Shown: positions 8,223 to 20,003, counted from the first letter of the stretch. The stretch is 64,000 nt of DNA from Burkholderiaceae bacterium (GCA_019232795.1 JAFANH010000088.1:1-64000), one strand, 5' to 3'. The notes: generated by a model from the letters alone, not told the origin. Numbers and translations are program-made.

Positions 8223-8966
8223 ATGACTTATTGTCTTGCCATCAATGTTAACGATGGCCTCGTTTTCTGCTCCGACTCGCGCACCAATGCCGGCACGGAC
8301 AACATCAGCGTCTATTCGAAGATGCATACTTTCGAATGCCCGGAAGAGCGCTTTTTCGTGCTGCTGTCGGCCGGCAATCTGGCTACCACCCAGGCCGTGA
8401 TCAAGAAACTGCAAAGTGATCCGGTGGCGGGTCTGGTGCCGAACCTGCATACCGTACAGACGCTGCAGGAAGCTGCGGATTACGTCGGCATCGTCAGTTC
8501 CATGGTGCAGCGCCAGCAGGCCGAGCGCGATACGGCTCAAACAAATTTCGAAGCCACTTTCATTCTTGGCGGCCAGATCGGTGACACGCCGCCCGAGGTT
8601 TTCATGATTTACCCTCAGGGTAATTACATCCACGAGTCGCGCGAGCATCCTTTCCTGCAGATCGGCGAGACCAAATACGGCAAGCCCATCCTGGACCGCG
8701 TCATCCACGACCAGCTCGGTCTGGAAGCGGCGGCGCGCTGTGCCCTGGTATCGATGAATTCGACTGTACGCAGCAACGTCACCGTGGGGCCGCCGGTCGA
8801 GCTACTGATCTATAGGCGCAACAGCCTGCGTGAAGGCAAGCGCCTTTACCTGACCGAAGATCATCCGCTTTCGCGCGCCATCAGCAAACAATGGAATGCC
8901 GGCCTGTTGCAGGCGCTCGACAATCTGCCGCACTTCGACTGGGAAGAGGAACGCGGCGCCAAGTAG
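8223..8966 (+). CDS. Proteasome-type protease Anbu
   Basis: 247 aa, Ntn-hydrolase of the Anbu (ancestral beta subunit, bacterial proteasome homologue) family. The chain begins MTYCLAINVNDGLVFCSDSR; removal of Met would expose Thr2 as nucleophile, and the GLVFCSDSRT strand-loop matches beta-type subunits. Further family features are SAGNLATTQ, GGQIGDTPPEVFMIYPQGNYI and GETKYGKPILDR. It is intracellular and should form a multimeric ring or helical assembly. It lies 97 bp after the alpha-E gene, in the cluster with the ATP-grasp and transglutaminase genes, and may process the peptide that system makes (inference). Confidence 0.92.
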   Translation: MTYCLAINVNDGLVFCSDSRTNAGTDNISVYSKMHTFECPEERFFVLLSAGNLATTQAVIKKLQSDPVAGLVPNLHTVQTLQEAADYVGIVSSMVQRQQAERDTAQTNFEATFILGGQIGDTPPEVFMIYPQGNYIHESREHPFLQIGETKYGKPILDRVIHDQLGLEAAARCALVSMNSTVRSNVTVGPPVELLIYRRNSLREGKRLYLTEDHPLSRAISKQWNAGLLQALDNLPHFDWEEERGAK

Positions 8967-8992
8967 TACCTGCCATTTATTGGACCGAAAGT

Positions 8993-9010
8993 CCGCCTCC
9001 ATGGAGGCGG
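8993..9010. repeat. Perfect 18-bp palindrome
   Basis: CCGCCTCCATGGAGGCGG reads identically on both strands. It lies in the 149-bp gap between the Anbu and transglutaminase genes. There is no T run on either side, so it is not an ordinary terminator; it could be an operator or a transcript hairpin. Confidence 0.5.
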
Positions 9011-9115
9011 GCCAAGGAAGGCGGAGCCCAAAGGCGAACTGCATGAGGGGTGATCGCGCCCAGGCACAGCACTTGCATGGCTAGCGAGCATATTCACTAC
9101 GTCAGGGGCTGATGC

Positions 9116-12100
9116 ATGTCCATACACGTCGCAATCCGCCATACGACGCGTTATCGTTTCGACCGCCCCGTCATGCTGGGGCCGCATGTCGTCCGCCTGA
9201 GGCCGGCCCCACACAGCCGCACGCCCATCGTCGCCTACAGCTTGAACGTCAGTCCCGACAAGCACTTCATCAACTGGCAGCAAGATCCTTTCGGCAACTA
9301 TCTCGCGCGCCTGGTTTTTCCGGACAAGACGCGTGAATTGCTGGTCGACGTCGAAGTGATCGCTGACATGACGGTGATCAATCCCTTCGACTTTTTCGTC
9401 GAGGATACGGCGGCGCACTACCCTTTCCGCTACGGCGACGCGCTGGCCGGCGATCTCGCACCCTACCTGGAACGCGAAGAGCCCGGCCCGCTGCTGACGG
9501 CCTATCTTGCCGGGGTCCCACGCGAAAAGCGCGCCATCGTCGATTTCCTGGTCGACCTGAACCAGAACCTGCAACAGGCCGTGCGCTACACGGTACGCAT
9601 GGAACCCGGTGTGCAAAGCTGCGAACAGACGCTGGATCTCGCACTCGGCTCTTGCCGCGATAGCGCCTGGCTTCTGGTGCAGATCCTGCGCCACATGGGC
9701 TTGGCAGCGCGTTTCGTCTCCGGCTACCTGGTGCAACTGCAATCGGATGAAAAATCGCTCGATGGTCCTTCCGGGCCGGTGCATGACTTTACCGACCTGC
9801 ATGCTTGGGCCGAAGTCTACCTGCCTGGCGCCGGCTGGGTCGGGCTCGACCCGACGTCGGGCCTGTTCGCAGGCGAAGGCCATATCCCGCTGGCCTGCAC
9901 GCCGCACCCATCCAGCGCCGCACCGATCGACGGCTTCACCGACGAATGCGAAGTGGAATTCAGCTTCAGCAACAGCGTCACACGCTTCAAGGAAGATCCG
10001 CGCGTGACCAAGCCCTACACCGAGGAACAATGGGGGCACATCCGCGCACTGGGTGGTCTGGTCGACCGGAAGCTGGAAGCCATGGACGTGCGCCTGACTC
10101 AGGGCGGCGAGCCGACCTTCGTTTCGGTCGACGACATGGAAGCGCCGGAATGGACCACCGAAGCGCTCGGCACGCACAAGCGAGAACGTGCCGACGTGCT
10201 GGCGCGCCGGCTCAAGAACCGTTTCGCGCCAGGCGCCATGCTACACACGGCTCAAGGTAAATGGTATCCGGGTGAGCCGTTGCCGCGCTGGGCGCTGGGT
10301 ATCTTCTGGCGCAAGGACGGCACACCGGTGTGGCATGACGAGCGCTGGCTGGCCGAACCGACACGCGACTATGGTTACAAGGCCGAATCCGCGCAGCGTT
10401 TCATGCTCGCGCTATCTGTTCGCCTCGGTCTCGCGCAGCGCTACATCGTGCCGGCCTTCGAAGATCCCTTGCCGCATCTGTTGCAGGAAGCGATGCTGCC
10501 GGCGCAGCTCGATCCGGCCAAGGCCGGGCTCGACGACGCCATGGACCGGCGCCGCCTGGCCAAGGTGCTGTCGCAAGGCTTGAGCAAGGTGATAGGCTAC
10601 GTGCTGCCGCTGGCCTGGAATTGGCAAGCGGGCTGCTGGTATTCGGCGCCGTGGGAATTCCGGCGCGAGCGGCTGTATTTGACACCGGGCGATTCGCCGC
10701 TCGGCCTGCGCCTGCCGCTCGCTTCGCTTCCGGGCGCGACCGAGGATGAAATCGAATGGGTAGGCGAAATTGACCCGTTCGCGCCGGTCGAACCTTTGGC
10801 CGATTTTCGCCAAGCGGTAGCGGCCCGGGCTTCCTCGACCGTGTGCGAAACGCAGCAACAGCGGGCGCAGCAGCGGCAGCCCCAGCACCCGCAGGATTCA
10901 GAACGGCGCGGCCGCACCAGCGTGGCAGTGCCGCGCACCGCAATCTGCGTCGAAGCGCGCGAAGGCCGCCTGCATGTATTCCTGCCGCCCATGGAACGAT
11001 TAGAGCAGGCGCTCGACATTATTGCCGCCGTCGAAGCGACGGCGGCGACGCTGGCCATGCCGGTCATCCTCGAAGGTTATGCTCCGCCTTCCGATCAACG
11101 TCTGGAAAAGCTGCTGGTCACGCCCGACCCCGGCGTGATTGAAGTCAACATTCATCCGGCCCGCAACTGGGAAACGCTGGAAGCCAACACCGTAGCGCTG
11201 TACGAGGAGGCCCGCCAGTCGCGGCTGGCGGCGGAAAAATTCATGCTCGACGGCCGTCACACGGGCACCGGCGGCGGCAACCATGCAACGCTGGGCGGCA
11301 TCACGCCGGCCGACAGCCCTTTCCTGCGCCGGCCCGACCTGTTGCGCAGCATCGTTACCTATTGGCAGCACCATCCCAGCCTGTCCTACCTGTTCGCCGG
11401 CATGTTCATCGGCCCGACCAGCCAGGCGCCGCGCGTCGACGAAAGCCGGCCGGAACGGCTATACGAACTGGAAATCGCTTTCAGCCGCATCGCCGCCGGC
11501 GAAACGACGCAACCGTGGCTGGTTGACCGGCTGTTCCGCCATCTGCTCACCGACATCACCGGCAACACGCATCGTTCGGAATTCTGCATCGACAAACTGT
11601 ACTCGCCGGACAGCGCCTCGGGCCGCCAGGGCCTGCTCGAATTCCGCGGCTACGAAATGCCGCCGCATGCGCGCATGAGTCTGGCGCAGATGCTGCTGTT
11701 GCGCGCGCTGGTGGCGCGCTTCTGGGCACAGCCCTACGCCAAGCCGCTGGTGCGCTGGGGCACCGAATTGCATGACCGCTGGATGCTGCCGCACTATCTG
11801 TGGGCGGATCTCGCCGGGGTGTTGGAGGAGCTGTGCGATGCCGGTTTCCCGTTTCAAAGGGAGTGGTACGAGCCTTTTCTCGAATTCCGTTTTCCCCGCC
11901 ACGGCAGCGTGCAAATCGGCGACATCGAACTCGAACTGCGCGCGGCAATCGAACCATGGCACGTGCTCGGCGAAGAGGCGACCGGCGCCGGCACGGCACG
12001 TTTTGTCGATTCCTCGCTCGAGCGCGTGCAGGTGAAGTTGAGCGGCTTGACCGACGGCCGCTACGCGCTGGCCTGCAATGGCCGCCGCGTGCCGCTGCGC

Positions 12101-12499
12101 AATACCGGGCGCGTCGGCGAATACGTAGCCGGAGTACGCTTCCGCGCCTGGCAACCGCCTTCGGCACTGCACCCGACCATAGGTGTCCATTCACCCCTGG
12201 TGTTCGACCTGATCGATCTATGGAATGAGCACGCGATCGGCGGTTGCCGCTACCACGTCATGCATCCCGGCGGGCGCAATTTCAAGCAGTACCCGGTCAA
12301 TGCCAACGAAGCGGAAGCGAGAAGGCAGTCGCGTTTCGAAGGCTTCGGCCACACTCCCGGCAGCTTCACGCCGCCACCGCAGTTCGGTGCGCACACGCTA
12401 TTCCTGCCGGAAGGCAGCCGCCTGGGGCCGATGGCTGCGCCGGACGAGCAGCCGAATGCCGAATTTCCTTATACGCTCGACCTGAGGAGAAACAGCTGA
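9116..12499 (+). CDS. Transglutaminase-like / DUF2126 protein
   Basis: 1127 aa. The N-terminal bacterial transglutaminase-like domain (about 1-85) leads to a transglutaminase core with the triad Cys180 (GSCRDSAW), His229 (LHAWAEV) and Asp245 (GLDPTSG). From about residue 290 the long DUF2126 region follows (RLTQGGEPTF, then many conserved Trp/His motifs such as EFRGYEMPPHARMSL and CRYHVMHPGGRN). The length is normal for this fusion. The ATG at 9116 has AGGGG at a good distance. Such proteins accompany the ATP-grasp/alpha-E pair and probably act as a peptidase or amide-bond enzyme on their product. No signal peptide is seen, so it is likely cytoplasmic. Confidence 0.92.
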   Translation: MSIHVAIRHTTRYRFDRPVMLGPHVVRLRPAPHSRTPIVAYSLNVSPDKHFINWQQDPFGNYLARLVFPDKTRELLVDVEVIADMTVINPFDFFVEDTAAHYPFRYGDALAGDLAPYLEREEPGPLLTAYLAGVPREKRAIVDFLVDLNQNLQQAVRYTVRMEPGVQSCEQTLDLALGSCRDSAWLLVQILRHMGLAARFVSGYLVQLQSDEKSLDGPSGPVHDFTDLHAWAEVYLPGAGWVGLDPTSGLFAGEGHIPLACTPHPSSAAPIDGFTDECEVEFSFSNSVTRFKEDPRVTKPYTEEQWGHIRALGGLVDRKLEAMDVRLTQGGEPTFVSVDDMEAPEWTTEALGTHKRERADVLARRLKNRFAPGAMLHTAQGKWYPGEPLPRWALGIFWRKDGTPVWHDERWLAEPTRDYGYKAESAQRFMLALSVRLGLAQRYIVPAFEDPLPHLLQEAMLPAQLDPAKAGLDDAMDRRRLAKVLSQGLSKVIGYVLPLAWNWQAGCWYSAPWEFRRERLYLTPGDSPLGLRLPLASLPGATEDEIEWVGEIDPFAPVEPLADFRQAVAARASSTVCETQQQRAQQRQPQHPQDSERRGRTSVAVPRTAICVEAREGRLHVFLPPMERLEQALDIIAAVEATAATLAMPVILEGYAPPSDQRLEKLLVTPDPGVIEVNIHPARNWETLEANTVALYEEARQSRLAAEKFMLDGRHTGTGGGNHATLGGITPADSPFLRRPDLLRSIVTYWQHHPSLSYLFAGMFIGPTSQAPRVDESRPERLYELEIAFSRIAAGETTQPWLVDRLFRHLLTDITGNTHRSEFCIDKLYSPDSASGRQGLLEFRGYEMPPHARMSLAQMLLLRALVARFWAQPYAKPLVRWGTELHDRWMLPHYLWADLAGVLEELCDAGFPFQREWYEPFLEFRFPRHGSVQIGDIELELRAAIEPWHVLGEEATGAGTARFVDSSLERVQVKLSGLTDGRYALACNGRRVPLRNTGRVGEYVAGVRFRAWQPPSALHPTIGVHSPLVFDLIDLWNEHAIGGCRYHVMHPGGRNFKQYPVNANEAEARRQSRFEGFGHTPGSFTPPPQFGAHTLFLPEGSRLGPMAAPDEQPNAEFPYTLDLRRNS

Positions 12500-12547
12500 G
12501 CCGGTGAATGGCGTGACACCCGGGGGGCCTGCCTCGCTGCGCAAAAA

Positions 12548-12586
12548 ATTGCATTGCGATTGCATTGCGATTGCATTGCGATTGCA
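12548..12586 (+). repeat. Tandem 11-bp repeat
   Basis: ATTGCATTGCG is repeated three times exactly (12548-12580) and followed by ATTGCA. It directly precedes a possible -10 (TACACT near 12593) and the small membrane-protein ORF, so its copy number could alter promoter spacing. There are no spacers, so it is not a CRISPR. Confidence 0.8.
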
Positions 12587-12610
12587 GCCTGCTACACTGG
12601 AAGTGTCATC

Positions 12611-12796
12611 ATGACAGGAGGCAGCCGCCCAAAAAGCGGCCGAGCGCTTATGGTTCTCCTATTTATTATGGCGCTGCAAATCGTCGTTTGCGCATTGGTG
12701 ATCTATGGCCTGTTGATGGACTTGCACATTCATGAAATCCATCCTCTGCAACCGTTGCGCAAATTCATCGAAAGGCACCATCATCCGAAGCCCTAG
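12611..12796 (+). CDS. Possible small single-pass membrane protein
   Basis: 61 aa from ATG 12611; a shorter start at 12650 would give MVLLFIMALQIVV. The middle is one strong hydrophobic segment (LMVLLFIMALQIVVCALVIY), and the tail is His-rich (RHHHPKP). I do not recognise a family. It stands alone between the transglutaminase gene and the convergent phosphoribosyltransferase gene. The clear membrane segment supports it; the lack of a good ribosome site weakens it. Confidence 0.4.
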   Translation: MTGGSRPKSGRALMVLLFIMALQIVVCALVIYGLLMDLHIHEIHPLQPLRKFIERHHHPKP

Positions 12797-12871
12797 CGCC
12801 GACCCAACGATCTGCTGATCGGCGCATAGCGTGACCCTCACCCCGTGACCGGGGCGTGTGGCTTTTGTTTC

Positions 12872-13402
12872 TCAGCCCTTCTTGATCCAAGCCGCCAACT
12901 GGTGCGGACGCAGGCCGTCGTATTCTTCGAAAGGCTGATGAATCCAGGGATTGGTTTCGAGGTATTGCAGGTAGAAGTCGGGGCGAACCACGGAACAGGC
13001 CTTGCACCAGATGACTGCCGATTTGACTTCGGTCACGGCGGGATAGTGCTCTCTTAGATGCTGCTGCACTTTCTCCAGGGTAACACCAGAATCGACGAGA
13101 TCGTCGACCAACAGCACCTTGCCCGACAGCGTACCCTTGGTGATGGTGATGTACTTGGCGATGTCGAGTTCGCCTTGCACGGTACCGGCTTCCGCCCGAT
13201 AGGAGCTGGTCGAGAGAATGCCGAGCGGCACATCGAAAATGCGCGACATGATGTCACCCGGACGCAAGCCGCCACGCGCCAGGCACAGCACCTGATCGAA
13301 TTTCCAGCCAGACTCGTACACCATCAGCGCAAGTTTTTCGACGCTGCGGTGGTAATCGTCCCACGATACCCACAGATGTTTCTCATTCGATACCGGCGTC
13401 AT
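12872..13402 (-). CDS. Phosphoribosyltransferase (purine salvage type)
   Basis: 176 aa, PRTase type I family. The PRPP loop VLLVDDLVDSGVTL (about residues 95-108) is complete, and FDQVLCLARGGLRPGD forms the earlier conserved strand-loop. It is similar in size to bacterial xanthine/hypoxanthine phosphoribosyltransferases and would return free purine bases to nucleotides. It begins 41 bp after the purA stop on the same strand, so the two purine genes are probably cotranscribed. The exact base preference cannot be told from the sequence. Confidence 0.85.
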   Translation of the reverse strand: MTPVSNEKHLWVSWDDYHRSVEKLALMVYESGWKFDQVLCLARGGLRPGDIMSRIFDVPLGILSTSSYRAEAGTVQGELDIAKYITITKGTLSGKVLLVDDLVDSGVTLEKVQQHLREHYPAVTEVKSAVIWCKACSVVRPDFYLQYLETNPWIHQPFEEYDGLRPHQLAAWIKKG

Positions 13403-13443
13403 GCCTTCCCCCTTGATACCCTGCTTTTTGTCGGCTTTTTCGA

Positions 13444-15968
<2,525 letters not shown>

Positions 15969-16000
15969 AGCGGACAATCAAGACTTTGCAAGGCTAGTGA

Positions 16001-16167
16001 TCTGCTTCGCAATTAGTCGAACACAAAAGCGCGTATTTCCGCGCCAGGCTGTGTTGCAAATGCTCGCGATAGCGTAGGCTATCGCTGTGCTTTGCGCGGG
16101 GCGGCCATTCGCCTTGCCTGACACGGAAATCCATCGCTTTTGTTTGTTCGACCAATTACAAAGCAGA
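16001..16167. repeat. Fold-back repeat between hflC and hisZ
   Basis: The ends TCTGCTTCGCAATTAGTCGA (16001-16020) and its inverse at 16148-16167 agree at 17 of 20 positions. Inside, the arms go on pairing with small gaps (CAAAAGCG, ATTTCCG), and the centre is GCGATAGC (16066-16073) against GCTATCGC (16078-16085). The whole 167 bp can fold as one long hairpin. It looks like a MITE-type or REP-type element inserted in an operon gap that is otherwise empty. Confidence 0.7.
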
Positions 16168-16229
16168 CCACTCAATGACTATCGGCGCGGACATCCGCGC
16201 CGATCGGAAAGCTTCCGGTTCAAAAAATA

Positions 16230-17114
16230 CTACTTTTTCGCCCCTCCGGCATCCGAACTCTTCATGTATTTGAAGAATTCGGAATTGGGGTCAACCACCA
16301 GCAGGTCGCTGCGGGTCTTGAAACTGGCGCGGTAAGCTTCCAGGCTGCGATAGAACTTGTAGAACTCGGGATTCTGGCTAAAGGCCTTGGCATAAATCTG
16401 TGAAGCCTTGGCGTCACCCTCGCCGCGGATGTTCTCCGCATCGCGATAGGCTTCGGCCAGCAACACGGTGCGCTGGCGGTCGGCATCGGCCCGGATCTTC
16501 TCCGATTCGGCGAAACCCTGTGAGCGCAGATCGTTGGCGACGCGCAGGCGTTCCGACTTCATGCGGTCGTACACCGAAGCATTGATCTGTTCGACGTAAT
16601 CGACGCGCTTGAGGCGCACGTCGATGATCTCGACACCGATCTGCTTGGCTTCGTCGGCCACTTTCTGGCGGATCGAATCCATGATGCGGCCGCGTTCGCC
16701 GGAAATGACTTCACGCACGGTGCGCTTGGTGATCTCGTCGTTGAGCGCAGCCTTGACGATTTGCGACATGCGGTCGCGCGCCCGATGCTCGTCGCCGCCG
16801 AAGCTGACGAAATACAGTTTCGGCTCGCTGATGCGCCATTTGACGAAAGCGTCGACCAGAATGTTCATTTTCTCGGCCGTGATGAAGCGGTCGGTTTCCG
16901 GCGTATCGAGCGTGAGGATCTGCTTGTCGAGGAACAATACGTTCTGGAAAGGCGGCGGCAGCTTGACGTGCAAGCCCGGTTCGCTGATGACTTCCTTGAC
17001 TTCACCCAGTGCGAACACGATCGCATATTGCCGCTGGTCGACCACGAACAGGGTCGAAGACAGCACCAGCAGGACGATGACCGTCGCGATCAGATAGGAA
17101 ATGGCGCGGCTCAT
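16230..17114 (-). CDS. hflC: HflC, FtsH protease modulator
   Basis: 294 aa SPFH/band-7 protein. The N-terminal membrane anchor (ISYLIATVIVLLVLSSTLFVV) is followed by VDQRQYAIVFALGEV and the PHB domain, then a long Ala/Glu-rich coiled coil (SEKIRADADRQRTVLLAEAYRDAE). With HflK it forms the large periplasmic-side cage around FtsH that tunes membrane-protein turnover. Its ATG overlaps the hflK stop by one base (ATGA), the usual coupling. The end AGGAKK lies 60 bp from the fold-back repeat. Confidence 0.96.
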   Translation of the reverse strand: MSRAISYLIATVIVLLVLSSTLFVVDQRQYAIVFALGEVKEVISEPGLHVKLPPPFQNVLFLDKQILTLDTPETDRFITAEKMNILVDAFVKWRISEPKLYFVSFGGDEHRARDRMSQIVKAALNDEITKRTVREVISGERGRIMDSIRQKVADEAKQIGVEIIDVRLKRVDYVEQINASVYDRMKSERLRVANDLRSQGFAESEKIRADADRQRTVLLAEAYRDAENIRGEGDAKASQIYAKAFSQNPEFYKFYRSLEAYRASFKTRSDLLVVDPNSEFFKYMKSSDAGGAKK

Positions 17115-18391
17115 CAGCGTGTCTCCCGGTCGCGGCTGTCACGGCTATCGCGGCTGCGCGGATCGCGGAAGCGCTGCGAGTCGAGCGATTGCAGCGGATC
17201 CGGCGCCGGATTGACGTCGGTCGGTGCGGGCGCCGGCGTCGGCACCTGCGCGTTGGCCCTGGGCGCGTCGCCGGCGGCGGCTTGCGCGACCAGCTTATCG
17301 AGCGGCAGGTAGATCAGGTTGTTGCCGTTCTTGGAATCGACCATGACCTTGGTGGTGTTGCTGAAAATCTGCTGCATGGTCTCCAGGTACATGCGGTCGC
17401 GCGTGACGGCCGGCGCCTTCTGGTATTCGGTCAGCACCTGCTTGAAGCGCGCGGCATCGCCTTCGGCATTGGCAACCACGCGGGCGCGGTAGGCCTCCGA
17501 CTCCTGCATCAGGCGCGAAGCGGTGCCCGCGGCCTTGGGCACGATATCGTTGGCGTAGGCCTGGCCCTCGTTCTTTTGCCGCTCCTTGTCCTGCCCTGCC
17601 TTGACCGCGTCATCGAATGCCGCCTGCACCTGCTCGGGCGGTTGCACGCCTTGCATGGTCACGTTGGTGACTTGCACACCCATCTTGTAACGGTCGAGAA
17701 TCTGCTGCATCAATTGGCCGACGTCGACCGCGACTTTTTCGCGTCCCTCGTAAAGCACGAAATCCATCTTGCTCTTGCCGACCACTTCGCGGATCGCTGT
17801 TTCCGCCACCTGTTTGACGGTATCTTCCTGATCGCGGTTGTTGAACACCCATTCGACCGCATCCTTGAGCCGGTATTGCACGGCAAACTGGATGTCGATG
17901 ATGTTTTCATCGTCGGTCAGCATCAAGGCTTCGCTCGGCAGCTTGTTCTTGACGCTGGAGCGATAACCGACCTCCACCGTACGCACTTGCGAGACGTTGA
18001 CGATCTCGTGGCTCTGGATGGGATAAGGCCAGCGCCAGTTGAAACCGGCCGGAGTGGTATGGCTGAACTTGCCGAAGGTCATGACTACGGCAGTTTGGCC
18101 TTCCTGCACGATGAAATAGCCGCTGGCCACCCACAGCAAGGCCAGGATAGCGACGATGACGGCAGCACCGACGCCGGCGCCGCGCATATCAGGCTTGAAA
18201 CCGTCGCCGCCATTGGCGCCGTTGCCGCCACTCCCCTTGTCCTTGCCGCCGAACAGGCGCAACAGGCGCGCGTTGAAGTCGCGCCACAATTGATCAAGGT
18301 CGGGAGGACCGTCGTTGGGCCGTCTGCCGTCCTGGTTTTGCAGGGGATTTTTTTTGCCGCGGCCCCGGCGAAGGTCGTTAAGCGAAAACAT
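17114..18391 (-). CDS. hflK: HflK, FtsH protease modulator
   Basis: 425 aa from ATG 18391 (MFSLNDLRRGRGKKNPLQNQ); the frame is open slightly further. The N-terminus is Gly/Asn-rich and cytoplasmic, followed by a membrane segment (GVGAAVIVAILALLWVASGYFIV), the SPFH domain (QEGQTAVVMTFGKF), coiled coil and a Pro/Arg/Asp-rich tail ending in a repeated RDSRDSRD run. It is the partner of HflC, with the standard order hfq-hflX-hflK-hflC. Confidence 0.96.
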   Translation of the reverse strand: MFSLNDLRRGRGKKNPLQNQDGRRPNDGPPDLDQLWRDFNARLLRLFGGKDKGSGGNGANGGDGFKPDMRGAGVGAAVIVAILALLWVASGYFIVQEGQTAVVMTFGKFSHTTPAGFNWRWPYPIQSHEIVNVSQVRTVEVGYRSSVKNKLPSEALMLTDDENIIDIQFAVQYRLKDAVEWVFNNRDQEDTVKQVAETAIREVVGKSKMDFVLYEGREKVAVDVGQLMQQILDRYKMGVQVTNVTMQGVQPPEQVQAAFDDAVKAGQDKERQKNEGQAYANDIVPKAAGTASRLMQESEAYRARVVANAEGDAARFKQVLTEYQKAPAVTRDRMYLETMQQIFSNTTKVMVDSKNGNNLIYLPLDKLVAQAAAGDAPRANAQVPTPAPAPTDVNPAPDPLQSLDSQRFRDPRSRDSRDSRDRETR

Positions 18392-18435
18392 TGTTCCGAT
18401 TTTTTTTAGTCGTAGCATTCTGGCGCGATTTTGCT

Positions 18436-19590
18436 TCAGGATGTAGGAATGCTGCTTATTAGGTCGTCTTCGTATACTTCGGTCAGGTTTTCGTCGGTCG
18501 GCGCGGCACTATTCCGATGCGCTGCCTCAGCTACCGCCTGGCGCAACAGATCGAGCCCTTCCCCGGTTTGCGCACTGATAAAAACACGGCGGATTTTATC
18601 ATATTCATCACGGTCCAAGCCCGGCGCCAAGTCGGCCGCATCGATCTTGTTCCAGACCAGGATTTGCGGAATATGCTCGGCGTGTATCTCTTTCAGCACC
18701 AGATTGACCTGCTCAATCTGCTCCATGCGCGCCGGATTGGCGGCATCGACCACGTGCAGCAACAGGTCGGCGTGCACCGTTTCCTCCAGCGTGGCGCGGA
18801 AAGAGGCCACCAACTGGTGCGGCAGATCGCGGATAAAACCGACGGTATCGGAAATGACGACCTGCCCGGCATCGCCCAGGTAGATGCGGCGCGAGGTGGT
18901 ATCCAAGGTCGCAAACAACTGGTCGGCGGCATATACGCGCGCCTTGACCAGCGAGTTGAACAGGGTCGACTTGCCGGCATTGGTGTAACCGACCAGCGAC
19001 ACGGAAAAGGCGTTGTTGCGGCCGCGCGAACGGCGCTGTGTGACCCGCTGCTTGTGCAGCTTGTCGAGCTTGGAGCGCAGCATCTTGACGCGCTCGCCCA
19101 GCAGTCGGCGGTCGGTCTCCAACTGGGTTTCGCCCGGGCCGCGCAAGCCGATACCGCCTTTTTGCCGTTCCAAGTGAGTCCAGCCGCGCACCAGCCGGGT
19201 TGCCAAATGTTGCAATTGTGCAAGCTCAACCTGCACCTTGCCCTCGTGGCTTTGCGCTCGTTGGGCGAAGATATCGAGGATCAGGCTGGTACGGTCGACC
19301 ACCCTGACTTTCAGCACGCGTTCGAGGTTGCGCTGCTGCGCCGGCGACAAGGCGTGATTAAAGATGACCACGTCGACCTGCTGTTCGGCCACGGCGTCGG
19401 CAATTTCTTCCGCCTTGCCGGAACCGACGAACAGGGCCGCATCGGGACTGGCACGGCGCGCCAGAATGGTGATGATGGGACGTGCGCCGGCCGATTTGAC
19501 CAGCAGGGACAACTCTTCCAGACTTGCGGTGAAATCGCCTTTGCCGAAATCGACGCCTACCAGTGCCGCGAGCGTTTCAGCTTGCGGCAT
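18436..19590 (-). CDS. hflX: GTPase HflX
   Basis: 384 aa from ATG 19590 (MPQAETLAALVGVDFGKG); a TTG five codons upstream is possible. A ribosome-associated GTPase that splits stalled or hibernating ribosomes. The N-terminal HflX domain contains the Gly-rich GLRGPGETQLETDRR, followed by a coiled coil (ERVKMLRSKLDKL) and the G domain: G1 GYTNAGKS, G3 DTVGFIRDLP, G4 NKID. It lies 33 bp downstream of hfq on the same strand. Confidence 0.95.
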   Translation of the reverse strand: MPQAETLAALVGVDFGKGDFTASLEELSLLVKSAGARPIITILARRASPDAALFVGSGKAEEIADAVAEQQVDVVIFNHALSPAQQRNLERVLKVRVVDRTSLILDIFAQRAQSHEGKVQVELAQLQHLATRLVRGWTHLERQKGGIGLRGPGETQLETDRRLLGERVKMLRSKLDKLHKQRVTQRRSRGRNNAFSVSLVGYTNAGKSTLFNSLVKARVYAADQLFATLDTTSRRIYLGDAGQVVISDTVGFIRDLPHQLVASFRATLEETVHADLLLHVVDAANPARMEQIEQVNLVLKEIHAEHIPQILVWNKIDAADLAPGLDRDEYDKIRRVFISAQTGEGLDLLRQAVAEAAHRNSAAPTDENLTEVYEDDLISSIPTS

Positions 19591-19623
19591 ACGGCCTACA
19601 CGCAATGGTCTGAAGACACTGCA

Positions 19624-19860
19624 TTATTCGGCGTCAGCCTCAATATTCAAGTTGACGGCGCGCGCAGGGACGACCGTGGAGATCGCATGCTTATAGACCA
19701 TTTGCGTGACTGTATTGCGCAGCAATACCACGTACTGGTCGAAAGACTCGATATGTCCCTGCAGTTTGATGCCGTTGACGAGGTAGATCGACACGGACAC
19801 GTGTTCTTTGCGCAAGGCGTTCAAGAACGGGTCTTGTAACAATTGCCCTTTATTGCTCAT
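19624..19860 (-). CDS. hfq: RNA chaperone Hfq
   Basis: 78 aa, the normal short betaproteobacterial form. Sm1 ([25 protein letters not shown]) and Sm2 (VYKHAIST) motifs are intact, and the C-terminal tail ([10 protein letters not shown]) is short. It forms the hexamer that pairs small RNAs with mRNAs. It is first in the hfq-hflX-hflK-hflC group, 143 bp after der. Confidence 0.97.
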   Translation of the reverse strand: MSNKGQLLQDPFLNALRKEHVSVSIYLVNGIKLQGHIESFDQYVVLLRNTVTQMVYKHAISTVVPARAVNLNIEADAE

Positions 19861-20003
19861 GGCAGCTCCGGATATGTTGTTGTGATGAGGAGTTGATGGC
19901 GGCTTGTGTATTTTTCAAGCGCCTGACGATGAAACTTAACCTGTAATCAGACTGTAATCTATTTTTGGGTATGTTGCAGGACAACATACATTTTCTTGCA
20001 AAC

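Noticed and set aside
12548-12586. Possible CRISPR array
   Set aside because: The 11-bp units are directly adjacent with no spacers, and no cas genes are present.
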